Below, piece by piece: positions 42,920 to 54,621 of a DNA stretch of 64,000 nt (position 1 is its first letter; every line of letters starts with the position of its first letter). The notes beneath the pieces are model-generated. The model made no database searches. It was not told the DNA's origin and saw only the letters and a program-made list of their open reading frames with translations. The translations under genes were made by a program, and so were the position numbers. Source of the stretch: Rhizobiales bacterium NRL2 (GTDB taxonomy: Bacteria > Pseudomonadota > Alphaproteobacteria > Minwuiales > Minwuiaceae); assembly GCA_001664005.1 (NCBI GenBank), contig CP016093.1, positions 2,625,001 through 2,689,000 on the forward strand, given 5' to 3'.

Positions 42920-45688
42920 ATGAAGGCTGGCGCGCCATGGAGCGTCAAGGGAGTCGAAGTGGACGCCCGCGAAACCGCGAAGGCGAAAGCCAGGGCGGCA
43001 GGTATGACTCTCGGCCAATGGCTCAACCGGGCGATTGTCGAGGCCGACAAGCCTGCCCCGCCGGCGCCGGCGGGGCAGGGTGGCGGTTCGCTGGAGACCG
43101 CGCGGGTGATGCGGGCGATCGCCGAACTGGCGCGCCGCGTCGACCAGTTGCGCGACGCCGGCGGCTCGGCCATACCCGAAGCTGCCCGGCTGGAGGCCGC
43201 GCTGGACGATATCGGCGAACGCGTCGACCGTATGGCCCGGGCGCTACCAGCGCCGGAACAGCAGATCGACCAGCCCCGGCTGGAACGTGGCCTGCTTACG
43301 ATCGTGCGCCGTCTCGACGAACTTGACCGCAAGACCTCCGAGCAGACCGACCTGACGCCATTGCGGGAGGGGCTGAGCCGGCTGGAACAACGGATCGGCA
43401 GCGCACCGGAAAACCGCGCCGGACTGGAAGATGTCCGCCGCGCCGTCACGGAACTCACCGAGCGACTGGACGCTCCGTCCGGCTCCGGCGGCGAGGCCGC
43501 CGAACTCAAGGCGATCGTCGAGCGGCAGGCGGAAGACATCCGCAAGCTGATGAACGGCATGGTCAACATCGCCGCCAAGATCGACGAGGTCGAGGCCGCG
43601 GTGAAAGACGGCAGCCGCGACCTGCCGGCCCCCGGCGACGAGGACGCACGCCCCGACCAGTTCGCCGAAGAACTCGCCGCGCTCCGCCGGGAACTCGCTG
43701 AACGCGACAGTCAGACCGGCCCGGCAGGCCGCGACGCCGCATTTGCGGCGATGCTCGCTCCGGTGACCGACGCCATCCGAGATCTCGAAGGCCGGCTCGG
43801 CGCGCGCGATCAGGCGCAGGCCGAATCCGATGCGCGGCCGCCCCTGGCCGACGCCGCGGAATCTGCAACCGGTGAAGCCGAGGCCGAGGCCGCCGATCCC
43901 GAGCCGCCCGCGCCCGAAGCCGAGGACGAGCCTGCGGACGCGCCGCTGACGGAAGCGAGTCCCGAACTGGCCGCGCTGCACGACCTGACCGCCCGTCAGG
44001 ATGAACGGATCGCGCCCAAGCACGAGTCCGATGAAAACCGCGATCCTCTCTTCCATGACCTGCCCCCCTTCGACGACCCGGACGCGGCGCCCGACGAGGA
44101 GGAGGGGGAGGAGATCGCACCCGATGTCGAGCCGGAACCCGAAGCGACGGCCGCAATCGATCCGATCGAAACCGTTCCGCCGCGTTCCGATGGCGGACCC
44201 GCCATGGCGACGGAAATCCCCGATGACGCGACTCCCGACCGGCCACGGCGCCTGGTGCCGGTCGAATCGCTGCTCGGCGACACACTGACCGGGCGCACGC
44301 CACCGCCGGATGATCGCGACGAAGGCGGTCTTGGCGGTGTCGGCGCATTCGGTGACGACGGCGGCTTCCATAGCCGGGACCATGAAGAACCGGCAGCCCC
44401 TCGCCGCGAAGGCGCAATGCGGCTCGACCGGCCCATCGACATCGACAGACGGGAACCGCCGGCCCCTGCGCCCTACCCCCCACGCCGGCGCGGCAGGGGT
44501 TATCTCGTTGCAGCGGTGATCTTCCTCGCGCTGCTGCTGGGCGGCTACTGGTTCGTCGGCACGCCGGCCTTCCAGCAGGTCGCGGAGCGGGCCAAGGCGC
44601 TCTGGGATGACGGCGTGACCGCCATCGGCCGGTTCCAACTGCCTGGCGGCGGCGAGGGACCGGGCGCCGAGGCGCCAATGGCGGAGAGTGAAGCGACGGT
44701 GCCCGCAGCGACCGAGCGTGCGCCTGAGACCACTTCTCCGGAACCGGCATCCGGGGCCGCGCCGGCAGCGTCATCCGCCGCGACTGACGATCCGCCGCTG
44801 CAGATGGAGACCAGCGAGACCGACCTCGCCGCCGTGAAGCCGGAAGAGCCGGCGGCGCCGGCTTCCGCGCCGCCGCAGGAATCCGAGGTCGACCCCGTTC
44901 TTGCCGCCGCCCGCGACGGCGATGCCGAGGCCCAGTACGAAATGGCCATCCGCTATCGCGATGGCGTGGGCGTCGACGTCAGCTATGGCGAGGCGGCGGA
45001 CTGGTTCGACCGCGCCGCCCAGCAGGGCCATGTCGACGCGCAGGCCAATCTGGGTGTGATGTACCGTCAGGGGGTGGGCGTGCCGCGCGACATTGATCTC
45101 GCCAAGCTCTGGCTGCACGCCGCCGCCCGGTCGGGGCATGCGGACGCGCAGAAGTATCTGGGCGAGGTCTACGCGCAGGACGATCTGGGGACGCCGGACT
45201 ACTTCCAGGCCGCGCGCTGGTTCCGCGAGGCGGCCGAACAGGGCCTGGTCGATGCGCAGTACAACATGGGCGTGCTCTACGAAGGGGGCCTTGGGGTCCC
45301 GCGCGACTTCGAGCAGGCCTATTACTGGTTCCGCCTGGCCGCCAGGGCCGGCGACGAGACGGCCGAAGCCGACGTGCGCCGCGTCATCCCCCTGCTGACA
45401 CAGGAGCAGCGCACGGAAGTCGATGCCCGTGTCGACGCCTTCACGCCGGCCAGCGGCGAGAACGCCGCAACGGCGCCGTCGGACAGCGGCCAGACCCTGA
45501 CGCGGCGCGACCAGATCCGCGAACTGCAGCAATTGCTGGTCGACCGTGGCTACGACCCCGGCGAGCCAGACGGCCTGATCGGCGCCCGCACCCGCGACGC
45601 GATCCGGCAATGGCAGGAGACTCAGGGCCTGCCGGAGACCGGACAGGTCACGATGCAGGTGCTCGAAGGCCTGCGGTCGGGCGGATGA
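42920..45688 (+). CDS. PodJ-like polar organiser: coiled coil, one TM, SEL1 repeats, peptidoglycan-binding domain
   Basis: A 922-residue protein with the architecture of Caulobacter PodJ. The N-terminal module (residues 4-42, PWSVKGVEVDARETAKAKAR then GMTLGQWLNRAIVE) is followed by coiled-coil-prone helices to about 310 and an acidic, Pro-rich linker to about 525. One membrane span (VAAVIFLALLLGGYWFV) lies near 530-548. The periplasmic part has SEL1 repeats at about 657-815 (EAQYEMAIRYRDGVGV, AQANLGVMYRQGVGV, AQYNMGVLYEGGLGV) and a PG_binding_1 domain at about 855-920 (IRELQQLLVDRGYDPGEPDGLIG). PodJ proteins recruit polar machinery for pili, holdfast and division asymmetry. The next gene overlaps it by 4 nt. 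Confidence 0.85.
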   Translation: MKAGAPWSVKGVEVDARETAKAKARAAGMTLGQWLNRAIVEADKPAPPAPAGQGGGSLETARVMRAIAELARRVDQLRDAGGSAIPEAARLEAALDDIGERVDRMARALPAPEQQIDQPRLERGLLTIVRRLDELDRKTSEQTDLTPLREGLSRLEQRIGSAPENRAGLEDVRRAVTELTERLDAPSGSGGEAAELKAIVERQAEDIRKLMNGMVNIAAKIDEVEAAVKDGSRDLPAPGDEDARPDQFAEELAALRRELAERDSQTGPAGRDAAFAAMLAPVTDAIRDLEGRLGARDQAQAESDARPPLADAAESATGEAEAEAADPEPPAPEAEDEPADAPLTEASPELAALHDLTARQDERIAPKHESDENRDPLFHDLPPFDDPDAAPDEEEGEEIAPDVEPEPEATAAIDPIETVPPRSDGGPAMATEIPDDATPDRPRRLVPVESLLGDTLTGRTPPPDDRDEGGLGGVGAFGDDGGFHSRDHEEPAAPRREGAMRLDRPIDIDRREPPAPAPYPPRRRGRGYLVAAVIFLALLLGGYWFVGTPAFQQVAERAKALWDDGVTAIGRFQLPGGGEGPGAEAPMAESEATVPAATERAPETTSPEPASGAAPAASSAATDDPPLQMETSETDLAAVKPEEPAAPASAPPQESEVDPVLAAARDGDAEAQYEMAIRYRDGVGVDVSYGEAADWFDRAAQQGHVDAQANLGVMYRQGVGVPRDIDLAKLWLHAAARSGHADAQKYLGEVYAQDDLGTPDYFQAARWFREAAEQGLVDAQYNMGVLYEGGLGVPRDFEQAYYWFRLAARAGDETAEADVRRVIPLLTQEQRTEVDARVDAFTPASGENAATAPSDSGQTLTRRDQIRELQQLLVDRGYDPGEPDGLIGARTRDAIRQWQETQGLPETGQVTMQVLEGLRSGG

Positions 45689-46338
45689 CCGGCGGTGAAG
45701 ACAATCGAGACGGCGACACCGGGAGCGTCTGGCGCATCCGCGGCGTCGAGAGCGAAATCCAGGAGGCCGCGCGTCTGGCCGCGCGACAATCCGGCCAGAC
45801 CCTTGCCGAATGGCTGAGCCGCGCCGTTGGCGCAGCGGCGCTGGCGGAGCTGGACGGCACCACCGAGAACGCGACCGCGGCCGCCGCGGCGGACATGGCG
45901 GATTTCCGCGTCCTGCTGGACGAACGGACGCGCGAATTCCTTGACCGCAACGCCACGTCCGCCGGTTCGCCCGATCCGGACGTTTCCGGGGACGAGCCCA
46001 TGACCGCCGTGGTGGAGCTCAATGATCCGGCGCCTTCGGGGGGTCTCTCCCCCGAGATGCAGGAAGAATTCGACCGGCTGCGGTTGCTGATCCACGAGTA
46101 TCTCGGCGCCATGCTTCCAGCGCTGGAGTCGGTTGACGACACGTCCCGGACCTTGCGCGATCTGTCCGCTCTGGCGCAGGATGTGCGCCGCTCGGCAGAG
46201 GAGGCGCGCCGCGCGGCGGAGCTGATCGGCCCGCTGGAGCGAACACTCGCGCGCCTCGCCGACACCAGGGGACAGGATTTCACAGAGGAACGGAATGGAC
46301 GTCGGGCAGCAGGTATCGGAAAACTGTTCCGAGGCTGA
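45685..46338 (+). CDS. Small coiled-coil protein sharing the PodJ-type N-terminal module
   Basis: A 217-residue soluble protein. Residues 15-50 (VWRIRGVESEIQEAARLAAR then GQTLAEWLSRAVG) align with the start of the upstream PodJ-like protein (W, [VI][KR]GVE, AR, T-L-x-[EQ]-W-L-x-RA). The rest has an Ala-rich linker and a heptad-like helix at about 140-200 (LRDLSALAQDVRRSAEEARRAAELIGPL). It has no membrane segment. ATG 45685 overlaps the upstream stop (ATGA), so the two are coupled and probably work together. No known family is recognised beyond the shared module. Confidence 0.75.
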   Translation: MTGGEDNRDGDTGSVWRIRGVESEIQEAARLAARQSGQTLAEWLSRAVGAAALAELDGTTENATAAAAADMADFRVLLDERTREFLDRNATSAGSPDPDVSGDEPMTAVVELNDPAPSGGLSPEMQEEFDRLRLLIHEYLGAMLPALESVDDTSRTLRDLSALAQDVRRSAEEARRAAELIGPLERTLARLADTRGQDFTEERNGRRAAGIGKLFRG

Positions 46339-46388
46339 CCGCCTGCGCCGGCGCGTTCCTCCAGGCCCGACGAGGCGCTGAACCCGAC

Positions 46389-47312
46389 GTGCAGATCTAT
46401 CTCCCCATCGCCGAAATCTCCGTCAGCATATTCCTGCTGCTCGGGCTTGGCGCGGGCGTGGGCTTTCTCTCGGGCATGTTCGGCGTCGGCGGCGGCTTCC
46501 TGATGACGCCGCTGCTGATGTTCCTCGGCATCCCGCCGGCCGTGGCCGTGGCCACCGAGGCGAACCAGATCGTGGCCGCCAGCGTCTCCGGCGCCCTGGC
46601 CCACTGGCGGCGCAGGAACGTCGACGTGAAGATGGGACTGGTGCTGCTGTGCGGCGGCCTGGTCGGCTCGGTCATCGGCACGGTGATCTTCACCTGGATG
46701 AAGACGCTCGGTCAGAGCGACCTGCTGATCAAGCTCTGCTACGTGGTCTTCCTGGGGATCATCGGCGCGCTGATGTTCATCGAGAGCGCAAGGGCGCTCT
46801 TCCGCCAGCGGCGCGGCGGCGCGCGCCGCAAGAAGCGTCAGCACTACTGGATCCACGGCCTGCCGCTGAAGATGCGTTTCAAGCGCTCCAAGCTCTACAT
46901 CAGCGCCCTGCCGCCGCTGGTCATCGGCTGCCTGGTCGGCATTCTCGCCGCCATCATGGGCGTTGGCGGCGGCTTCATCATGGTGCCGGCGATGATCTAC
47001 CTGCTGGGCATGCCCACGGCCGTGGTGGTCGGCACGTCGCTGTTCCAGATCACTTTCGTCACTGCCGCCGTGACTGTCCTGCATTCCGTCAACACCCAGA
47101 CCGTGGACGTTGTCCTGGCGCTCCTTTTGCTGACGGGATCGGTCATCGGCGCACAGTTCGGCACGCGGGTCGGCCTCTATCTGAAGGGCGAACAGCTCCG
47201 CTTCCTCCTCGCCGCCATGGTGCTGCTGGTCTGCGGCAAGCTGGCCTATGACCTGATCGCGGTACCGTCGGAGCTGTTCAGCATCGCCATTGGCGCGGAG
47301 GCAGGACATTGA
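46389..47312 (+). CDS. TauE/SafE-family sulfite/anion permease
   Basis: A 307-residue membrane protein of the TSUP family with two homologous halves. Each half carries a glycine-rich signature: GVGFLSGMFGVGGGFLMTPLLMFLG near the N-terminus and LVGILAAIMGVGGGFIMVPAMIYLLG in the middle. A basic cytoplasmic loop (RRGGARRKKRQHYW) separates them. Members export sulfite, sulfoacetate or similar anions. The start is GTG 46389. The next gene begins at a TTG overlapping this stop by 4 nt, a stable pairing of TauE with TIGR02186-type proteins. Confidence 0.9.
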   Translation: MQIYLPIAEISVSIFLLLGLGAGVGFLSGMFGVGGGFLMTPLLMFLGIPPAVAVATEANQIVAASVSGALAHWRRRNVDVKMGLVLLCGGLVGSVIGTVIFTWMKTLGQSDLLIKLCYVVFLGIIGALMFIESARALFRQRRGGARRKKRQHYWIHGLPLKMRFKRSKLYISALPPLVIGCLVGILAAIMGVGGGFIMVPAMIYLLGMPTAVVVGTSLFQITFVTAAVTVLHSVNTQTVDVVLALLLLTGSVIGAQFGTRVGLYLKGEQLRFLLAAMVLLVCGKLAYDLIAVPSELFSIAIGAEAGH

Positions 47313-48037
47313 TCGCCCGTCTGATCCTGCTCGCCGGACTGCTGACCGGTCTCGCCGCCGAAGCGCAGTCACCGCTGGTCTCCGACATCTCCTCCAGACG
47401 AATCGGCATCGATTCCAGCTTCACCGGGACCGAACTCTTGCTGTTCGGCTCGCTGGACCAGCCCGGCGACGTCGTCATCGTCATCAAGGGCCCGCCGCAA
47501 TCACTGACCGTGCGGCGCAAGGAGCGCATCGCCGGCGTCTGGGTGAATGCCGATGCGGTCACCTACCGCAACGTGCCCGGCTTCTACGCGGTCGTTTCGA
47601 ACCGGCCATTGACGGATATCGCCAGCGAGCGGGTGCTGCGCCGCCACGGCATCGGCATCGAGAACATCCGGGTCGAGTCCATCGAAGGCGGCGCCACCGA
47701 GGCCGGCTTCGACGCCGCCGTCAAGCGGCTACGCCAGCAGAACAACCTGTTCCACCAGGACACCAGCGGCGTCACCATCCTGTTCGACCGGCTGTATCGG
47801 TCCACCATCGCCTTTCCCGCCAACGTGCCGGTGGGCTCCTACACGACGGAAGTCTATCTGTTCCAGGACGGCAGCGTGGTCAGCGCCCAGACCAGTCCCA
47901 TCCTGATCGACAAGTCGGGCATCGAGCGGGCGCTGTTCTCGTTCGCGCACCAGTGGCCGCTGTTCTATGGCCTGTTCGCGGTGGTCATCGCCGCCTTCGC
48001 CGGCTGGGGCGCGGCGCAGATCTTCCGCAAGTCCTGA
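47309..48037 (+). CDS. TIGR02186-type membrane-anchored periplasmic protein
   Basis: A 242-residue protein with a cleavable-looking signal (LILLAGLLTGLAAEAQS), a periplasmic beta-rich region (SSFTGTELLLFGSLDQPGDVVIVIKGP, then VWVNADAVTYRNVPGFYAVVSNRPL) and a C-terminal membrane span (WPLFYGLFAVVIAAFAGWGA). This matches the conserved TIGR02186 group, which is found beside TauE/SafE permeases; its function is unknown. Translation starts at TTG 47309 within TTGA, coupled to the permease. It may be an accessory subunit of the transporter, by inference from context. Confidence 0.82.
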   Translation: MIARLILLAGLLTGLAAEAQSPLVSDISSRRIGIDSSFTGTELLLFGSLDQPGDVVIVIKGPPQSLTVRRKERIAGVWVNADAVTYRNVPGFYAVVSNRPLTDIASERVLRRHGIGIENIRVESIEGGATEAGFDAAVKRLRQQNNLFHQDTSGVTILFDRLYRSTIAFPANVPVGSYTTEVYLFQDGSVVSAQTSPILIDKSGIERALFSFAHQWPLFYGLFAVVIAAFAGWGAAQIFRKS

Positions 48038-48041
48038 TCCC

Positions 48042-48644
48042 TCAGAGATCCGAAGCCAGGCTGGCGGCGATCGCCCACATCACCAGCCCGATCACGATAT
48101 CGAAGACGCGCCACGCCGCCGCACGCGCGAACAGCGGCGCCAGAAGACGCGCGCCAAATCCCAGCCCGTAGAAGAAGACGGCGCTGGCGGCGGCCCCGCC
48201 CAGCCAGAACAACAGCCGTCCCTCCGCATCGTGGCGTGCCGCGATCCCGCCCAGCAGCACGACCGTGTCGAGATAGACATGCGGGTTCAGGAAGGTGAAG
48301 GCGAGCGTGGCGGCAGCGGCCGCGCGCCACGACGTCTCCCCGCCCCCGGCGGGCAGCAGCCGGCCCGGACGCAACGCCCGGCCCAGCGCCAGCGCGCCAT
48401 AGACGAACAGGAACACGGCTCCGCCCAGCGTCACCCACCAGACGAGTTCCGGCGCCTGCCCGATCAGAGCGCCCAGTCCCATCACCCCCGCCCCGATCAG
48501 AAGGGCGTCGGACAGCGCGCAAATGGAGGCGATGAGCAGCACATGGCGGCACTTCAGCCCCTGACGCAGCACGTACGCATTCTGCGCCCCGATCGCGAGG
48601 ATCAGGCCGAAGCCGAGCGCAAATCCCTCCAGTGCCGGCTCCAG
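48042..48644 (-). CDS. LysE/ArgO-type amino-acid exporter with probable CTG start
   Basis: A 200-residue, six-span exporter with GFALGFGLILAIGAQNAYVLRQGL, the ArgO/LysE signature, and FTFLNPHVYLDTVVLLGG in the middle. ArgO/LysE proteins export arginine or lysine. No ATG is available in frame before the first span. A strong AAGGAGGGG (48648-48656) sits 5 nt before a CTG at 48644, giving the usual short N-terminus of about six residues before the first helix. In-frame GTG codons at 48692 and 48740 are alternatives but have no ribosome-binding site and add unlikely residues. No LysG/ArgP regulator is adjacent. Confidence 0.82.
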   Translation of the reverse strand: MEPALEGFALGFGLILAIGAQNAYVLRQGLKCRHVLLIASICALSDALLIGAGVMGLGALIGQAPELVWWVTLGGAVFLFVYGALALGRALRPGRLLPAGGGETSWRAAAAATLAFTFLNPHVYLDTVVLLGGIAARHDAEGRLLFWLGGAAASAVFFYGLGFGARLLAPLFARAAAWRVFDIVIGLVMWAIAASLASDL

Positions 48645-48846
48645 CGTCCCCTCCTTCCGATGGCCATGGCAAACCGGCGGCGGATATAGCACGTCCGCGC
48701 CGGGGCGCCCGGGCGGAATGCCATGTCGCCGGCCTCGCACGTCCGCCGCATGGTCGGCATGCGCCGCACGGGCTGGACCGGCGCAGTCGCCCTACCTATT
48801 TTCCGCCGCTCACGAAGGTTTCCCCGTCAGATCAGGAGTATCCCGC

Positions 48847-49410
48847 ATGGCGTTGAGCCAGCCTGTCAGGCGCAAGCATCGGCACACGAGAGGCATCGAG
48901 ATCCGCGGCTATGAGCGCGAGGACGGCCTCTGGGACATCGAGGGCGTGATCTCCGACCACAAGCCCGAGGCCTATGGCCGGATGGAAGAGCGGCGGCCCG
49001 ACGGTATGGTCCACAAGATGTGGGTGCGGCTGACCGTGGATACCGACTTCCTGATCCACGAGGCCGAGAGCTGGTCCGAGGTCACCCCCTACGGCATCTG
49101 CAAGGACGTCAACGCCAACTTCGACGCGCTGGCGGGCCTGAAGATCGGCCCCGGCTTCAACCGCAAGGCGCGCGAACGCATCGGCGGCACCCTGGGCTGC
49201 ACCCATATCGTCGAACTGCTGCCGCAGATGGCGACGGCCGCGATGCAGACCATCTGGCCGATCAAGGACAGCATGGGCGGCGACGGCCGGCCCGGCGTCA
49301 AACCGCCGATCCTGAATACCTGCCACGCCTGGGCCGAGTACAGCCCGGCGGTCAAGGATCGCTTCCCGGCGTTCCACAACCCCGACAGCAAGCTGCCCCG
49401 CGCGGGCTGA
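48847..49410 (+). CDS. DUF2889 family protein
   Basis: A 187-residue soluble protein matching the DUF2889 pattern: RRKHRHTRGIEIRGYEREDGLWDIEG, then MWVRLTVDTDFLIHEAE, and GTLGCTHIVELLPQMATAAMQTI. The Cys-His pair in GCTHI and the His in NTCHAW may bind metal. The function is unknown; the family is often found near aromatic-degradation genes, which are not seen here. AGGAG at 48834-48838 supports ATG 48847. Confidence 0.85.
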   Translation: MALSQPVRRKHRHTRGIEIRGYEREDGLWDIEGVISDHKPEAYGRMEERRPDGMVHKMWVRLTVDTDFLIHEAESWSEVTPYGICKDVNANFDALAGLKIGPGFNRKARERIGGTLGCTHIVELLPQMATAAMQTIWPIKDSMGGDGRPGVKPPILNTCHAWAEYSPAVKDRFPAFHNPDSKLPRAG

Positions 49411-49491
49411 GCCGTGTTGACAGGCGGCGGCGAGCGGCTATCGTCCGCGCGCTTCGACCGAGATGTCATCCGAGGGGAAGGGCCGCCGACC

Positions 49492-50334
<843 letters not shown>

Positions 50335-50847
50335 TCACTCCAGCAGCCGTGGCCTGACGAAACGCTCCAGGCGGCCGCTGCCGGGCTGCACACCGCTCCA
50401 GCCGTCATCGAAGACGATCTCGGTCAGGGCGCCGGTCGGGTACGACCCGGCCAGCGCCGCCATGTCCGCCCGATCGCCGTCTCCGGCCAGGGAACGGGCG
50501 AGGATCTCGATCCCCGGACTGTGGCCCAGCATCAGCACACGGCCGACGCGGTCGGGCAGCACGTGGAGCAACTTCAGATAGTCGCGCGGCTCGCCGAGAT
50601 AGAGCGATCGCTCGAAACGGGGCGCGTGATCCCAGGCCGCCGCCGCCGACAGGCGCCGCCAGGTTTCCCGCGTCCGCGCCGCGGTCGAGGAACAGACCAG
50701 ATCGGGTGTGAGGCCCTCTTCCGCCATGTAGCGGCCCATGCGGTCCGCCGCCTTGCGGCCGCGTTCGTTCAGGGGCCGGTCGTGATCGCCGAGCGCGGGG
50801 TTGCTCCAGGCGGACTTGGCGTGGCGCAGCAGCATCAGCGTCTTCAT
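50335..50847 (-). CDS. SixA-like histidine phosphatase
   Basis: A 170-residue histidine-acid phosphatase. The catalytic His is in [12 protein letters not shown] (RHA in place of the classical RHG, as in SixA), [17 protein letters not shown] and [11 protein letters not shown] follow, and the second His is in [10 protein letters not shown]. SixA dephosphorylates phospho-His on Hpt domains or NPr in E. coli. Convergent with dapD, divergent from ppk. That an Hpt protein also occurs in this window is suggestive only. Confidence 0.85.
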   Translation of the reverse strand: MKTLMLLRHAKSAWSNPALGDHDRPLNERGRKAADRMGRYMAEEGLTPDLVCSSTAARTRETWRRLSAAAAWDHAPRFERSLYLGEPRDYLKLLHVLPDRVGRVLMLGHSPGIEILARSLAGDGDRADMAALAGSYPTGALTEIVFDDGWSGVQPGSGRLERFVRPRLLE

Positions 50848-50924
50848 GGAGACACTGTCATGCGACGGTCAAAATGATTCAAGAGAACTGCTATAAGCAC
50901 TCAGCGAAGATACGGGGCCCCGAC

Positions 50925-53111
<2,187 letters not shown>

Positions 53112-53120
53112 CGGAGTCGC

Positions 53121-54614
53121 ATGCCGGACTCGATAACCGCCAGATCAAAGTCGGACAGGATCGCCGTCGTCGACGTCGGCTCGAATTCCGTCCGGCTGGT
53201 GATATTCGGCGACTGCGAACGTGCGCCGCTCGCCATGCTGAACGAACGCGCCTTCTGCTCTCTGGGCAAGGGGCTGGGCAAGACCGGCCGCCTCAATCCG
53301 GAAGGCGTGGATCACGCGCTGAAGACGCTGCGCCGCTTCGACTGGATGAGCCGCGCCGCCGGCGCCTCGCGCGTCTTCGCCTTCGCCACCGCAGCCGTGC
53401 GCGACGCCCGCGACGGGGCCGAGTTCGTGGAGCGCGCCCGCCGAGAGACCGGAATCGACCTGCGCGTGCTGACCGGCCCCGAAGAAGCCAATCTCGCCGG
53501 TCTAGGCGTTCTGTTCGGACTGCCCGACGCCCAGGGCGTCGTCGGCGACCTTGGCGGCAGCAGCCTCGAACTCGCCCCGATCCGGGACCGGAAGGTACTG
53601 GAAGGCGCGACCCTGCCCGTCGGGCCGCTGCAGTTTCCCGCCGACAGTTTCCAGCCAGCGGCAATCCGGCGCGCCGTGCACCACCATCTCGACCGGCTCG
53701 ACTGGCTGGAGGGCTGCGCCGGCCAGGATCTCTATCTGGTCGGCGGCACCTGGCGCGCTGTGGCCAAGCTCGATATCGGCATGCGCAATTACGGGCTGAA
53801 CATCATCCACGGTTACGAAATGACCCCGGACAGGGCCATCGCCATCGCCCGACTGATTGCGCGGCAGAGCCCCGAATCCCTGGCCGGGGCCGAAGGCATT
53901 TCCAACCGCCGCCTGCAGGTGCTGCCCGCCGCCTCGCTCGTGCTGGAGGCGATCGTGGACCGCCTGGCGCCGCCGCGGCTGGTCTTCAGCGCCCACGGCG
54001 TCCGCGAAGGCGCCTATCTCGAATGCCTCAGCGAGGCAGCGCGCGACAACGACCCGCTGCTGGCGGGCGTGGAGGCGCTGGCGCGCCACGAAGCGCGGTT
54101 CAGCCCCGCGGTCGGCAAGGAGATCTTCGACTGGACCGGCAATCTGTTCGCCGGCGAGACCGCCCGGGAAGCACGGCTAAGGATGGCGGCCTGTCTGCTC
54201 TGCGATGTCGGCTGGCGAACGCATCCCGACTATCGCGCCACCCAGTCCTACCGCCGCGTGCTGCGCGCGCCGCTGCTGGCCGTCAGCCACGCCGACCGCG
54301 CCTTTCTGGCGGTGACGATGTTGCGGCGCTATTCCCACAAGGCCGGACGGGACGTGGTGGATGAAGCCCGCACGCTGCTCTCCGACGATCAGGTGATGCG
54401 GGCGGAACGGATCGGCGGCGCGATGCGGCTGGCGCAGACGCTGACCGGCGGCGCGCCCGGCCTGCTTCCGGCCTTCTCGCTGGAGCTGAAGGACCGCAGG
54501 ATCACCCTGGCGGGCCCCGCCCCGCAGATCGCGGTGATCGGCGAATCCGTGCAATCGCGGCTGAAGCGCCTGGCCGGGCTGTTCGACGCCGACGAGGCGA
54601 TCGTGGCGCTCTGA
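53121..54614 (+). CDS. ppx: Exopolyphosphatase Ppx/GppA
   Basis: A 497-residue ASKHA-fold phosphatase. The P-loop-like motif is VVDVGSNSVRLVIF, ATAAVRDARDG follows, and the second phosphate motif is GVVGDLGGSSLELA. A C-terminal HD-like helical domain holds LLCDVGWRTHPDYR and RYSHKAG. It hydrolyses polyphosphate (and perhaps pppGpp). With ppk 9 nt upstream it forms the usual polyphosphate operon. Confidence 0.95.
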   Translation: MPDSITARSKSDRIAVVDVGSNSVRLVIFGDCERAPLAMLNERAFCSLGKGLGKTGRLNPEGVDHALKTLRRFDWMSRAAGASRVFAFATAAVRDARDGAEFVERARRETGIDLRVLTGPEEANLAGLGVLFGLPDAQGVVGDLGGSSLELAPIRDRKVLEGATLPVGPLQFPADSFQPAAIRRAVHHHLDRLDWLEGCAGQDLYLVGGTWRAVAKLDIGMRNYGLNIIHGYEMTPDRAIAIARLIARQSPESLAGAEGISNRRLQVLPAASLVLEAIVDRLAPPRLVFSAHGVREGAYLECLSEAARDNDPLLAGVEALARHEARFSPAVGKEIFDWTGNLFAGETAREARLRMAACLLCDVGWRTHPDYRATQSYRRVLRAPLLAVSHADRAFLAVTMLRRYSHKAGRDVVDEARTLLSDDQVMRAERIGGAMRLAQTLTGGAPGLLPAFSLELKDRRITLAGPAPQIAVIGESVQSRLKRLAGLFDADEAIVAL

Positions 54615-54621
54615 CGGCGAC

